This document shows, piece after piece, positions 8,335 to 14,709 of a stretch of 16,306 bases of DNA. The notes under the pieces are model-generated. The model did not search any database. It was not told where the DNA came from and was given only the letters and a program-made list of their open reading frames with translations. The stretch spans positions 1 through 16,306 of the forward strand of contig CAJOKK010000011.1 of assembly GCA_905235165.1 (NCBI GenBank), given 5' to 3'. This DNA is from an uncultured Atopobiaceae bacterium. Its GTDB lineage: Bacteria > Actinomycetota > Coriobacteriia > Coriobacteriales > Atopobiaceae. A program made the translations under genes and the position numbers. Position 1 is the stretch's first letter, and each line of letters begins with the position of its first letter.

Positions 8335-10674
8335 ATGGCTGACGAAGTGACTCGTGAGGCGCAGTCAAGCGCACCGATTCCCGCTGCCGACAACTATCGC
8401 GTCTTGCGCAACACCTGCAAGAGCTACCTCGACGAGGATTCGCTTGCCAAAATCGAGGAAGCCTATCGCTATGCCGCCGAACACCATCGCGACCAGCGCC
8501 GTCGTTCCGGTGAGCCCTACATCAACCATCCGGTGGAGGTTGCCATCATCTTGGCGGGAGACCTCCATATGGATGAGGACACCATCTGCGCCGCGCTCCT
8601 GCACGACACGGTTGAGGACACCGACGCCACCAACGAGGACCTCGTCGAGCGCTTTGGCCAGACGGTTGCCGACCTTGTTGACGGCGTGACGAAGCTGACG
8701 CAAGTCACGGTTTCTTCCATCGACGAGAAGCAGGCCAACAACCTGCGCAAGATGTTTCTGGGCATGTCGCGCGACATCCGCGTGGTCATCATCAAGATCG
8801 CCGACCGCCTGCACAACATGCGCACCCTTGCTGCCTTGCCGACCGAGAAGCGCCGCTTCAAGGCCAAGGAGACCATGGACGTGTACGCCCCCCTGGCCGA
8901 TCGCCTGGGCATCTCGTCCATAAAGTGGGAGCTGGAAGACCTCGCCTTCTTCTACCTGCAGCCCGAGGAGTACGAGCGCGTGGCGCGCATGGTACGCGAC
9001 ACGCGCGCCCAACGCGAGCACGACACGGCGGTGGCCATCAAGACGCTCGATGACGAGCTGGTGAAGACGGACGTCGAGGAGTACCAGATCAAGGGCAGGC
9101 CCAAGCACCTGTGGTCGATCTATCAAAAGATGGTGCGCAAGGGCAAGGAGTTCTCTGACATCTACGACCTTATCGCCCTGCGCGTTCTGACCAATTCGGT
9201 GAGGGATTGCTATTCCGTGCTCGGCACGGTGCATGCCCTGTGGCACCCGCTGCCCGGGCGCTTCAAGGACTACATCGCGATGCCCAAGTCCAATGGCTAC
9301 CAATCGCTGCACACCACGGTGATTGGCACCGACGGTCGGCCCATCGAGATTCAGATTCGCACCTACGAGATGCACGACCACGCCGAATACGGTGTTGCCG
9401 CCCACTGGCTCTACAAGCGCAGCGGCAACTCGCTGGGGCACATGTCGGCGGGAGACCAGTCGATCAACTCCACCATCAACCATATCCGCCGCAGCTTTGA
9501 CTGGGCTGCCGACGAGGACATGGGAGATGCCGACGAGTACCTCGACACCCTGCGCGTTGACCTCTTTGAGCACGAGATCTTCGTCTTCACGCCGCGTGGT
9601 GACGTCATGAGCCTTCGTCGTGGCGCCACGCCGCTCGACTTTGCCTACGCGGTGCACACCGAGGTGGGAAACCACTGCGTGGGTGCCAAGGTGAACGGCT
9701 CGGTGGTTCCGCTTGCGACCCAGCTGGAGTCGGGCGATAGGGTAGAGATCCTAACCAACAACAACGCCCGTCCCTCTCGCGACTGGCTCAACATCGTTGC
9801 CACGGGTGGGGCGAAGTCTAAGATCCGCAAGTACTTCTCCACCTTGACCAAGCTTGACGACGCCGAGCAGGGTCGAAGCGACCTCGCCCGCGAGCTGCGC
9901 AAGCGTGGCTACGGCATCTCGACCCATCGCGTGACCAAGGCTATCGATAAGGCCCTGCCCTCGCTTGACCACAAGACCCCGGAGTCGCTCTTCGCGGCGA
10001 TTGGCGGTGGAAAGGTCTCTGCCAAGCAGGCGGCTAATCGTATCGAGGCCGCCATCCTCGAGGAGTCACCCGACTATAAGGCCCAGCAGGAGAAAGCCGC
10101 ACGCGAGGCCGCCGAAAACGCCGAGCAGGAGATCCTGCTTTCCACCAAGCGCGTTCCCAACCGCAACAAGCAGAAGGACCGCTCCAAGCAGAGTGGCTGC
10201 GGCGTGGTGGTCAAGGGCGATCCCGACCTGCTCGTGCACCTGGCCCATTGCTGCAACCCGGTGGCCGGCGACGACATCGTGGGCTTCGTGACCCGCGGTC
10301 GCGGCGTCTCGGTGCACCGCAGCAGCTGTCCCAACGTGGCCGACCTTTCCAAAGATACGGGCCGCATCATCGACGTGGAGTGGGACACCTCGGGAGCGAC
10401 GGAGTTCCAGGTTGACATCGTCGTTGAGGCGAACGACCGCATGGGGCTTCTCAAGGATGTCACGATTGCCCTCAGCGATGCGGGCGGCAACATCATGGCC
10501 GCCTCGACGCAGACGACCGACAACGGCATCGCGCGCCTGCGCTTTACCGTTGCCATTGCGGATGCGAGCCTGCTGGCCTCGCTTCTTGCCACGGTAAACC
10601 GGGTGCCCTCGGTCTTCAGCGCTCGCCGCATCATGCCGGGCGAGGGTGCAAACTCACTGCGCAAGCACGCATAG
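8335..10674 (+). CDS. rel: Bifunctional (p)ppGpp synthetase/hydrolase (Rel/SpoT)
   Basis: Encodes 779 residues, typical of long RSH enzymes. It makes and degrades the stringent-response alarmone (p)ppGpp. The N-terminal HD hydrolase is intact: His65 (INHP), His90-Asp91 (LLHDTVEDT) and Asp157 (KIADRLHNM). The synthetase domain (about 250-365) has Asp278 (YDLIALRV), RFKD (309-312, the charge pattern of bifunctional rather than monofunctional enzymes), SNGYQSLHT and catalytic Glu338 (EIQIRT). A TGS domain (about 407-472), a conserved Cys zone (Cys639-Cys640, Cys665) and a C-terminal ACT domain (about 690-770) follow and sense the ribosome and uncharged tRNA. The start ATG follows GAAGGAGG. It lies 11 bp after recJ and its stop overlaps the ribosome-binding site of the next gene, so the three genes form one unit. 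Confidence 0.97.
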   Translation: MADEVTREAQSSAPIPAADNYRVLRNTCKSYLDEDSLAKIEEAYRYAAEHHRDQRRRSGEPYINHPVEVAIILAGDLHMDEDTICAALLHDTVEDTDATNEDLVERFGQTVADLVDGVTKLTQVTVSSIDEKQANNLRKMFLGMSRDIRVVIIKIADRLHNMRTLAALPTEKRRFKAKETMDVYAPLADRLGISSIKWELEDLAFFYLQPEEYERVARMVRDTRAQREHDTAVAIKTLDDELVKTDVEEYQIKGRPKHLWSIYQKMVRKGKEFSDIYDLIALRVLTNSVRDCYSVLGTVHALWHPLPGRFKDYIAMPKSNGYQSLHTTVIGTDGRPIEIQIRTYEMHDHAEYGVAAHWLYKRSGNSLGHMSAGDQSINSTINHIRRSFDWAADEDMGDADEYLDTLRVDLFEHEIFVFTPRGDVMSLRRGATPLDFAYAVHTEVGNHCVGAKVNGSVVPLATQLESGDRVEILTNNNARPSRDWLNIVATGGAKSKIRKYFSTLTKLDDAEQGRSDLARELRKRGYGISTHRVTKAIDKALPSLDHKTPESLFAAIGGGKVSAKQAANRIEAAILEESPDYKAQQEKAAREAAENAEQEILLSTKRVPNRNKQKDRSKQSGCGVVVKGDPDLLVHLAHCCNPVAGDDIVGFVTRGRGVSVHRSSCPNVADLSKDTGRIIDVEWDTSGATEFQVDIVVEANDRMGLLKDVTIALSDAGGNIMAASTQTTDNGIARLRFTVAIADASLLASLLATVNRVPSVFSARRIMPGEGANSLRKHA

Positions 10675-10686
10675 GAGGAGGCTTTG

Positions 10687-11325
10687 ATGTCGGATTCGAT
10701 TCGTCAGTTCGTGGTAGGCCCGATCGAGACAAACTGCTACGCCTATATCAGTGAGGGCGAGTGCCTGGTGGTGGATCCCGGCGCGTCGGGCGCTGCGGTT
10801 GCCCGCTCGCTTGAGGACGTGAACGTTACGCTCGTGGTGGCGACGCATCGCCATCACGACCACGTGTGCGGAGTGCGTGCGCTCGTGGAGCTTACGGGTG
10901 CGCCTTGGGCCATCGGTGCGATTGACGCCGAGGGTGCGACGAAGGCGATTGAGTTTGCTTCTCACTATGTCAATGCCGACTCACTTGAGGAGTGCGATCC
11001 CCCGGCAGCCGATCGCCAGCTGCATGAGGGAGACGTGCTTAAGGTGGGAACGGCAACCTTTACGGTGATTGAGACTCCCGGTCATACCGAAGGCGGAATC
11101 TGCCTGGTTGGCGGTGGCAGCGCCGATGGCATCTGCTTTGTGGGAGACACGCTCTTCAAGGGTTCCTGCGGCAGGGTCGACCTCATGGGCGGCGATTCCC
11201 AGCAGATGGAGCAGAGCCTGCAGCGGCTCAAGCGCGAATTGCCTCCCCAGACGACCATCTTCTGCGGTCATGGCGATGCCACCACGATGGAAGAAGAGCT
11301 GCAGAGCAATCCCTTCCTGCAGTAG
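10687..11325 (+). CDS. Metallo-beta-lactamase-fold hydrolase, glyoxalase II-like
   Basis: Encodes 212 residues. The start ATG at 10687 follows AGGAGGAGG, which overlaps the rel stop. The motif THRHHDH supplies His54, His56, Asp58 and His59, with His133 (PGHTEGG), Asp154 (VGDTLF) and His195 (CGHG) completing a two-metal site. Proteins of this length and motif set are annotated as hydroxyacylglutathione hydrolase-like or YcbL-type thioesterases. True glyoxalase II has an extra C-terminal substrate domain that is missing here, so the substrate is unknown. Linkage of an RSH gene to an MBL hydrolase gene makes cotranscription likely. The repeat element at 11331 starts immediately after the stop and no classical terminator is seen. 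Confidence 0.92.
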   Translation: MSDSIRQFVVGPIETNCYAYISEGECLVVDPGASGAAVARSLEDVNVTLVVATHRHHDHVCGVRALVELTGAPWAIGAIDAEGATKAIEFASHYVNADSLEECDPPAADRQLHEGDVLKVGTATFTVIETPGHTEGGICLVGGGSADGICFVGDTLFKGSCGRVDLMGGDSQQMEQSLQRLKRELPPQTTIFCGHGDATTMEEELQSNPFLQ

Positions 11326-11330
11326 AGCCG

Positions 11331-11376
11331 GCGCTCCATTTTGTGACAAAACAGGCCGTGAAACGTCACAAATTGG
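11331..11376. repeat. 46-bp repeat, direct copy 1
   Basis: It matches 11391-11436 with two mismatches at a period of 60 bp. It contains TTTTGTGACAAAA and ends in a GTCACAAATT segment, so TTTGTGAC and GTCACAAA form 8-bp inverted arms 17 nt apart. It begins six bases after the stop of the upstream hydrolase gene. Confidence 0.9.
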
Positions 11377-11390
11377 CTGGTGAGGTGGAG

Positions 11391-11436
11391 GCGCTCCATT
11401 TTGTGACAAAAGAGGCCGGGAAACGTCACAAATTGG
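11391..11436. repeat. 46-bp repeat, direct copy 2, arm of a 41-bp inverted repeat
   Basis: Same element as 11331-11376. Positions 11396-11436 are also perfectly inverted at 11470-11510, giving a 41-bp perfect stem around a 33-nt loop if transcribed. The inner G-rich flanks of the copies are loosely similar to one another. Confidence 0.93.
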
Positions 11437-11469
11437 TTGGGTGGTTCAGCAAGAACGTGACCCCCCAAG

Positions 11470-11510
11470 CCAATTTGTGACGTTTCCCGGCCTCTTTTGT
11501 CACAAAATGG
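11470..11510. repeat. 41-bp repeat, inverted copy
   Basis: Exact reverse complement of 11396-11436. The resulting long cruciform or RNA stem lies between two convergent transcription units, the hydrolase gene on the plus strand and tRNA-Leu on the minus strand. It could act as a bidirectional transcription end, although it lacks a classical T-run. Confidence 0.93.
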
Positions 11511-11530
11511 CTGAACGGCCAACGCTCAAT

Positions 11531-11614
11531 GGCTCCGGGCGCTTGCGCGCCCTTCGCCCGGCATGTGCCAGAGGGCACATGCCGCCCTCGCGGGTTCGAG
11601 TCCCTGCGAGGGCC
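11531..11614. other. Cluster of three strong hairpins, the last with a tRNA T-loop-like sequence
   Basis: Three inverted repeats follow one another. CCGGGCG/CGCCCGG (about 11535-11561) has an inner GGGCGC/GCGCCC. GGCATGTGCC-AGAG-GGCACATGCC is a perfect 10-bp stem at about 11560-11583. The third, at 11583-11613, is GCCCTCGC then GGG, a TTCGAGT loop, CCC and GCGAGGGC with one bulged T. The 13-base core GGGTTCGAGTCCC is identical to the T-arm core of the adjacent tRNA-Leu on the other strand. GGCTC (11531) could close against GGGCC (11610). No 7-bp acceptor stem, D-arm or anticodon arm fits, so it is not a functional tRNA. It may be a tRNA-derived palindromic element or a decayed tRNA. Confidence 0.6.
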
Positions 11615-11616
11615 AC

Positions 11617-11647
11617 GTAAAAGAAAAGGCCACCATTGCTGGTGGCC
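11617..11647 (-). terminator. Intrinsic terminator of tRNA-Leu
   Basis: On the minus strand a perfect 7-bp stem GGCCACC/GGTGGCC with a 6-nt loop (11628-11647) is followed by TTTTCTTTTA. It lies 12 bp past the 3' end of tRNA-Leu and fits as its terminator. Confidence 0.85.
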
Positions 11648-11658
11648 CTCACGTACGC

Positions 11659-11743
11659 TGGTGCCCGGAGTGGGACTCGAACCCACACGCCTTTCGGCAA
11701 AGGTTTTTGAGACCTCCGCGTCTGCCAATTCCGCCATCCGGGC
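11659..11743 (-). tRNA. tRNA-Leu (anticodon CAA)
   Basis: An 85-nt gene with the 3' CCA encoded. The acceptor stem GCCCGGA pairs with TCCGGGC, the D-arm region is GGCGGAATTGGCAGACGC, and the anticodon loop CTCAAAA gives CAA, which reads UUG. The long class II variable arm (GCC-GAAA-GGC) is typical of Leu. The T-arm GTGGG-TTCGAGT-CCCAC is perfect. The gene stands alone, with its own promoter and terminator. Confidence 0.97.
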
Positions 11744-11754
11744 TTGCGTTTGTG

Positions 11755-11763
11755 ACTATACCA
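11755..11763 (-). promoter_or_regulatory. Extended -10 promoter of tRNA-Leu
   Basis: Reading the minus strand, TGGTATAGT is an extended -10 (TGn-TATAGT) 12 bp before the tRNA 5' end, which places the transcript start a few bases upstream of the mature tRNA. No good -35 is seen at 17 bp, consistent with an extended -10 promoter. Confidence 0.6.
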
Positions 11764-11809
11764 GAACGGGGACAAAAACTACACCGACAATGCTCGCGAG
11801 TCTGAACTT

Positions 11810-11870
11810 GTGGTACCACGATGGGCGTGCTTGTCCACATACTGGGTCTTCTCCCTATTTGCGATACTAT
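11810..11870 (+). promoter_or_regulatory. Possible promoter and palindrome upstream of the ATP-grasp gene
   Basis: TACTAT (11865-11870) is a reasonable -10, with CTGGGT (11842-11847) a weak -35 at 17 bp. Upstream lies the perfect 10-bp palindrome GTGGTACCAC (11810-11819), which could be an operator. The expected start, near 11877, leaves a leader of about 25 nt. Confidence 0.4.
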
Positions 11871-11901
11871 TTCTCAGTCACATCAACGAAATGGGGTAGG
11901 T

Positions 11902-12933
11902 ATGGACATCGCAAGCGAGGCACAGCAGTTTGTCGCACGCGTCAAGTCGGGCAGCGTCAAGCGCATGGTTGACCTGGCAAAGAAGGCTTCCGAGGAGTCA
12001 GGCAAGCCGGTTGCCGTCATCTTGGCCGATATGACTGGCTGCATCCTGCGTGATGGCATCGGCTATCAGGAGTACCTCGAGTACGACTTCGCAAACAAGC
12101 CGGCCGAGCTGCGTCGTACCTTCATGACCATGAGCCACAACATCGCGCTTACCCGCATGCTGTGCGACCGTAGCCTCTATCCCGTCTTTGAGGATAAGAT
12201 CCGCTTCCTCGAGACCTTCGACCGCTACGTCGGTCGCGATTGGCTCGACGTGCGCAAGGCGAGCGCCGAGGAGGTCGCCGCCTTCATCCGCGACCACGAC
12301 GCCATCTTCGCCAAGCCCGTCGACAACTTCGGTGGCCAGGGCATCGAGCGCCTCCTGGGTGGCACCGCACCGGAAGATCCCGAGGCCTTCCGCGCTGAGC
12401 TTCTTAGCAAGGGCCAGCAGCTGCTCGAGGAGGGCATCGTCCAGCATCACGAGATGGCCCGTCTCTGCGACAGCTCCATCAACACCATTCGCGTGGTCAC
12501 GGTGGTGCACGACGGCAAACCTGCGCACGTCTATTCGCTCGTTCGCATGGGCCTGGGCGATTCCTACGTCGATAACATCTCCAGCGGCGGCATGTACACC
12601 TGGGTCGACCCCGATGGCGTCCTGCGTTATCCCTGCTTCCACGACAAGAGCGCATCTTATCTCACGGAGCACCCCAAGACGGGCATGAAAATCACGGGCT
12701 TCCAGATCCCGCTCTTCCAGGAGGCGGTTGACCTCTGCCTCGAGGCGGCGCTCGTGGAGCCGCGCGTGGGTTACGTGGGCTGGGACGTTGCCATTACCGA
12801 AAACGGTCCCGTGCTGGTTGAGGGCAACCTCATTCCCGGCTATGACATGCCGCAAAACGCCGTCTTCCATCCCGACGGCAAGGGTATGCTCCCGGTCTTT
12901 GAGGAAGCGCTGGGCTGCAAGATTCCGCGCTAG
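11902..12933 (+). CDS. Sugar-transfer-associated ATP-grasp family protein
   Basis: Encodes 343 residues from the ATG at 11902. The weak purine-rich GGGGTAGG sits close before it; the frame is open upstream but runs into the likely promoter. ATP-grasp enzymes join a carboxylate to an amine or thiol through an acyl-phosphate. Visible features are the nucleotide-binding Lys138 (FAKP), the Gly-rich loop GGQGI (144-148), the hinge LEEGIVQH (175-182) and the metal site Asp295, Glu307 and Asn309 (WDVAITENGPVLVEGN). The N-terminal part, with YLEYDF and MSHNIALTRMLCDR, matches the type found in capsule and teichuronic polymer clusters. Here it stands alone, between a tRNA and the infC operon, so the substrate is unknown. 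A polysaccharide-modifying role is only an inference from the family. Confidence 0.85.
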   Translation: MDIASEAQQFVARVKSGSVKRMVDLAKKASEESGKPVAVILADMTGCILRDGIGYQEYLEYDFANKPAELRRTFMTMSHNIALTRMLCDRSLYPVFEDKIRFLETFDRYVGRDWLDVRKASAEEVAAFIRDHDAIFAKPVDNFGGQGIERLLGGTAPEDPEAFRAELLSKGQQLLEEGIVQHHEMARLCDSSINTIRVVTVVHDGKPAHVYSLVRMGLGDSYVDNISSGGMYTWVDPDGVLRYPCFHDKSASYLTEHPKTGMKITGFQIPLFQEAVDLCLEAALVEPRVGYVGWDVAITENGPVLVEGNLIPGYDMPQNAVFHPDGKGMLPVFEEALGCKIPR

Positions 12934-12951
12934 CCGCTTGCGCTCTTCTGT

Positions 12952-13015
12952 CATGGCGGGTTCTTCTCGCCATGGCGCACTCTTGCTTGCAAGCCCCCGG
13001 CCTGCGGGCAAGAGT
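12952..13015 (+). terminator. Two hairpins downstream of the ATP-grasp gene, possible terminator
   Basis: CATGGCG/CGCCATG (12952-12974, 9-nt loop) and ACTCTTGC/GCAAGAGT (12979-13015) follow the stop by 19 and 46 bp. Neither is trailed by a T-run, so they may act as weak or Rho-assisted ends or protect the 3' end. They separate this gene from the infC promoter. Confidence 0.4.
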
Positions 13016-13034
13016 CTGTATAAGTTGTGGTGCC

Positions 13035-13063
13035 TTGCATGATCGCATCAAGTGCTCTACACT
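13035..13063 (+). promoter_or_regulatory. Promoter of infC-rpmI-rplT
   Basis: TTGCAT (13035-13040) and TACACT (13058-13063) are separated by exactly 17 bp, close to the sigma-70-type consensus. The transcript should start near 13070, giving a leader of about 197 nt before infC. Confidence 0.75.
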
Positions 13064-13139
13064 TAGCAGCTGTGATTTTCAAAGCGGGGTAGAACGTGTG
13101 CCCCCACCTCGTGGCGCCATTGGAGCAGCTGCCTGGTCA

Positions 13140-13210
13140 GACAAAGGATGTTCACCCGCTGAAGCGGGCCTTGTCTCCTGGGACGCTCTCTGTCGCCGGG
13201 AGATTTTTTT
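13140..13210 (+). terminator. Leader terminator (probable attenuator) of the infC operon
   Basis: CTCCTGGGAC (13175-13184) pairs with 13192-13202 in a 10-bp stem with one bulged G and one G-U pair, followed by ATTTTTTT (13203-13210). This is a strong intrinsic terminator lying between the promoter and infC. Just upstream, GACAAAGG (13140-13147) pairs with CCTTGTC (13169-13175) around CCCGCT/AGCGGG, touching the base of the terminator stem. Formation of one stem could therefore affect the other. Leader attenuation of infC-rpmI-rplT by L20 is known in Bacillus; whether L20 is the ligand here is inference. Confidence 0.8.
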
Positions 13211-13266
13211 ATGCGGCATCCGCCGCACCGAGGCGCGACGTGTTTGGTCGCGACAGGAAGGAAGGT

Positions 13267-13836
13267 GTGAACGACATAGCTAAGCAAGAGGGTCCTCGCA
13301 TCAACGACGAGATTACCGCACCTACGTGCCGACTCATTGGCGTTGACGGCTCACAGCTCGGCCTGTTCGGCATCCGCGACGCTCAGCGCATCGCAGATGA
13401 GCAGGGCTTTGACCTGGTGGAGATCGCTCCGAACGCGGAGCCTCCCGTCTGCAAGGTCATGGACTACCGCAAGTACAAGTACGAGCAGGACCGCAAGGCG
13501 AAGGCGGCGCGCAAGAAGCAGGTTCGCGTCGAGGTCAAGGAGATGAAGTTCCGTCCGAAGATCGACACGGGCGACTACGAGACCAAGAAGAACCACGTCC
13601 TTCGCTTCCTCAAGAAGGGCGCGCGCGTCAAGATCACCATCATGTTCCGCGGTCGTGAGATGGCCCACCCCGAGCAGGGTCTCAACGTGCTTGAGCGCCT
13701 TGCCGAAGACCTGAAGCCGTATGCGACGGTCGAACAGCAGCCCAAGATGGAGGGCCGCAACATGCACATGCTCGTCGCACCCATCAAGGGCGCCTTTGAC
13801 CAGGACGCCTCTAGCGACGATGAAGAGAAGGAGTAA
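13267..13836 (+). CDS. infC: Translation initiation factor IF-3
   Basis: Encodes 189 residues. IF-3 binds the 30S subunit, blocks premature 50S joining and checks the start codon and initiator tRNA. The N-terminal domain (PRINDEITAPTCRLIGVDG and following), the linker rich in Lys/Arg (KYEQDRKAKAARKKQ) and the C-terminal domain (VKEMKFRPKIDTGDY, RFLKKGARVKITIMFRGRE) are complete, with a short acidic tail. The start is a GTG at 13267 behind AGGAAGGAAGG; the AUU start seen in some infC genes is not apparent here. The frame is open through the leader, but that region contains the terminator and hairpins. Two further hairpins (13213-13226 and 13234-13252) sit just before the ribosome-binding site. 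It is the first gene of the operon; rpmI starts 5 bp after the stop. Confidence 0.96.
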   Translation: MNDIAKQEGPRINDEITAPTCRLIGVDGSQLGLFGIRDAQRIADEQGFDLVEIAPNAEPPVCKVMDYRKYKYEQDRKAKAARKKQVRVEVKEMKFRPKIDTGDYETKKNHVLRFLKKGARVKITIMFRGREMAHPEQGLNVLERLAEDLKPYATVEQQPKMEGRNMHMLVAPIKGAFDQDASSDDEEKE

Positions 13837-13841
13837 AGAAC

Positions 13842-14036
13842 ATGCCTAAGATGAAGACTCACAAGGGAACCGCTAAGCGCTTCCGCAAGACCGGCAGCGG
13901 CAAGATCATGCGCGCCAAGGCCTTCAAGAGCCACATCCTCACCAAGAAGTCGCCCAAGCGTATCCGTGGCTTCCGCCAGGAGACCGAGCTCGCTGCTTCC
14001 GACGTCAAGACCGTCTCGCAGCGTATGGGCAAGTAA
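13842..14036 (+). CDS. rpmI: 50S ribosomal protein L35
   Basis: Encodes 64 residues, the standard length, with the diagnostic start MPKMKTHKGTAKRF and a strongly basic composition. It packs against 23S rRNA in the large subunit. GAAGGAG within the end of infC serves as its ribosome-binding site, so translation is probably coupled to infC. Confidence 0.97.
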   Translation: MPKMKTHKGTAKRFRKTGSGKIMRAKAFKSHILTKKSPKRIRGFRQETELAASDVKTVSQRMGK

Positions 14037-14084
14037 CTGGGCGCTCCGCGTCAGTTTTTAGCAATCACAAGGAGTTGATTAGAT

Positions 14085-14450
14085 ATGGCACGTGTTAAGC
14101 GCGCAGTTAATGGCCACAAGAAGCGTAACACCCTGGTTCAGCGTACCAAGGGCTACTATGGCGTTCGTTCCCGTACGTTCAGGGGCATGAAGGAGCAGGC
14201 TCAGCACTCCGGTCAGTATGCCTACCGCGACCGTCGCAACAAGAAGCGCGACATCCGCGCTCTCTGGATCCAGCGCATCAACGCTGCTGCCCGCCTGAAC
14301 GACCTTTCCTACAGCAAGTTCATGCACGGCCTGAAGCTTGCTGGCGTCGAGCTTGACCGCAAGGTCCTCGCTCAGATCGCCTACGAGGACGAGGCTACCT
14401 TCGCCTCCCTCGCCGAGGTCGCCAAGAAGGCCCTCGCTGCTGCCGAGTAA
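14085..14450 (+). CDS. rplT: 50S ribosomal protein L20
   Basis: Encodes 121 residues, close to the usual 117-120, starting MARVKRAVNGHKKRN. L20 binds 23S rRNA early in large-subunit assembly; in several bacteria it also represses its own operon by binding the leader or an internal site. The Arg/Lys-rich N-terminal extension and the globular domain (RDIRALWIQRINAAARLN, FMHGLKLAGVELDRK) are intact. AAGGAG precedes the ATG. It is separated from rpmI by 48 bp that hold a short T-run (14055-14059) but no convincing terminator. A clear terminator follows the stop. Confidence 0.97.
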   Translation: MARVKRAVNGHKKRNTLVQRTKGYYGVRSRTFRGMKEQAQHSGQYAYRDRRNKKRDIRALWIQRINAAARLNDLSYSKFMHGLKLAGVELDRKVLAQIAYEDEATFASLAEVAKKALAAAE

Positions 14451-14474
14451 GCTTCGCAGCTTATAAGCACTCTT

Positions 14475-14512
14475 GAGAAGCCCGTGGACCAAGCGTCCGC
14501 GGGCTTCTTCTG
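14475..14512 (+). terminator. Intrinsic terminator of infC-rpmI-rplT
   Basis: GAAGCCCG (14477-14484) pairs with CGGGCTTC (14500-14507), extended inside by GGAC/GTCC across a T-G pair, with a 5-nt loop, and is followed by TTCT. It begins 25 bp after the rplT stop. Confidence 0.88.
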
Positions 14513-14630
14513 TATGGGCTGGTGGCTGTTTGGCCTTGGGAATGAGAAGCGCTTTCGTTGAGAGCTTTAGAGCGCTGTAGGGGAGAAGGACAGGCTGATG
14601 GTCTCGTCGGTAAGCCGTGCTCAGGAGAGG

Positions 14631-14680
14631 CGTGTCGTGTACGGGCGAAGCGCGTCGTGCACGGGAGAAGCGCGTTGGGT
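14631..14680. repeat. 20-bp short tandem repeat, 2.5 copies
   Basis: Units at 14631-14650 and 14651-14670 differ at three positions, and a partial third begins at 14671. The unit reads CGCGTCGTGCACGGGAGAAG. It lies between the rplT terminator and the convergent minus-strand gene; nothing else is seen in 14513-14709 and no terminator was found there for the minus-strand gene. Confidence 0.7.
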
Positions 14681-14709
14681 GGGGTCAAAGACAGAGGGCC
14701 AAAACGCCG

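Noticed and set aside
8365..9675. 436-codon minus-strand ORF
   Set aside because: Antisense shadow of rel; no motif and no ribosome-binding site, while rel has every catalytic residue on the other strand.
11529..11616. A second, plus-strand tRNA
   Set aside because: Only the T-loop-like hairpin fits; acceptor, D- and anticodon arms cannot be formed and the T-stem has a bulge.
11659..11743. tRNA-Leu as an integration (att) site for a mobile element
   Set aside because: No integrase gene and no repeated tRNA 3' end at a distance were found; the only match is a 13-base T-arm core in the adjacent hairpin.
13096..13266. N-terminal extension of IF-3 from an upstream in-frame GTG
   Set aside because: It would translate through the leader terminator and hairpins, and the resulting sequence is absent from the normal IF-3 length of about 170-190 residues.
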